Source of the DNA: an uncultured Lachnospiraceae bacterium
GTDB taxonomy: Bacteria > Bacillota > Clostridia > Lachnospirales > Lachnospiraceae
Assembly (NCBI GenBank): GCA_934320895.1
Contig: CAKRFY010000047.1
Location: 1 to 16,070, forward strand
Reading direction: 5' to 3'
Length of the DNA: 16,070 bases
Of the stretch, positions 16,059 to 16,070 are shown one piece after another. The notes under the pieces are model-generated. The model saw only the letters and a program-made list of their open reading frames with translations, was not told the DNA's origin and searched no databases. Each line of letters begins with the position of its first letter. The stretch's first letter is position 1. The position numbers were made by a program, and so were the translations under genes.

Positions 16059-16070
16059 ATGATAATACCT

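Overview
The window looks like chromosomal DNA from a low-G+C Firmicute, most likely a Lachnospiraceae gut commensal of the Roseburia/Agathobacter/Coprococcus type. This placement is inferred from AT-rich intergenic DNA, strong AGGAGG-type ribosome binding sites, a class II GalT beside galK, and a methionyl-tRNA synthetase with an HIGN signature. No 16S or other phylogenetic marker was compared. No rRNA, tRNA, CRISPR array or complete insertion sequence was found.

Layout, left half. A lone S1-domain RNA-binding protein (177-1106, +) converges on a RecQ helicase (1296-3170, -), with a bidirectional terminator-like hairpin between them. A galactose (Leloir) operon follows on the minus strand, galK (4870-6156) then galT (3361-4851), closed by a strong terminator near 3270-3320. 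A LacI-family regulator (6585-7598, +) diverges from galK. The 428-base divergent region holds a perfect 15-bp palindrome and a helically phased run of TTTACT(AAA) sites. One of these sites lies inside the spacer of the best galK promoter. The regulator is therefore probably the local GalR, controlling galKT and itself.

Layout, middle. A minus-strand operon of metG (methionyl-tRNA synthetase) and tcdA (t6A37 cyclase/dehydratase) has a good sigma-A promoter at its head and a GAAA/TTTC-loop hairpin terminator at its tail. Both products concern tRNA. Upstream of it is an unrecognised 391-residue Lys/Glu-rich coiled-coil protein, preceded by a sequence resembling a flagellar sigma-D promoter.

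Layout, right half. A 353-base gap contains a compact cluster of DnaA boxes and a good promoter. It is followed by two plus-strand genes, a membrane-anchored Mrr-type endonuclease (12161-12724) and a fusion of a Cas4/RecB-like PD-(D/E)XK nuclease with an iron-sulfur XPD/DinG-type helicase (12779-15385). Both keep intact active-site motifs and look like a small DNA-processing or defence operon. The window ends in a yefM-yoeB toxin-antitoxin module with an intact antitoxin and a repeated operator. Its toxin frame is broken at an A7 run, so the catalytic half is out of frame.

The most interesting signals are the nuclease-helicase/Mrr pair under DnaA boxes, the frameshifted YoeB, the phased operator array at galK/galR, and the orphan coiled-coil gene.
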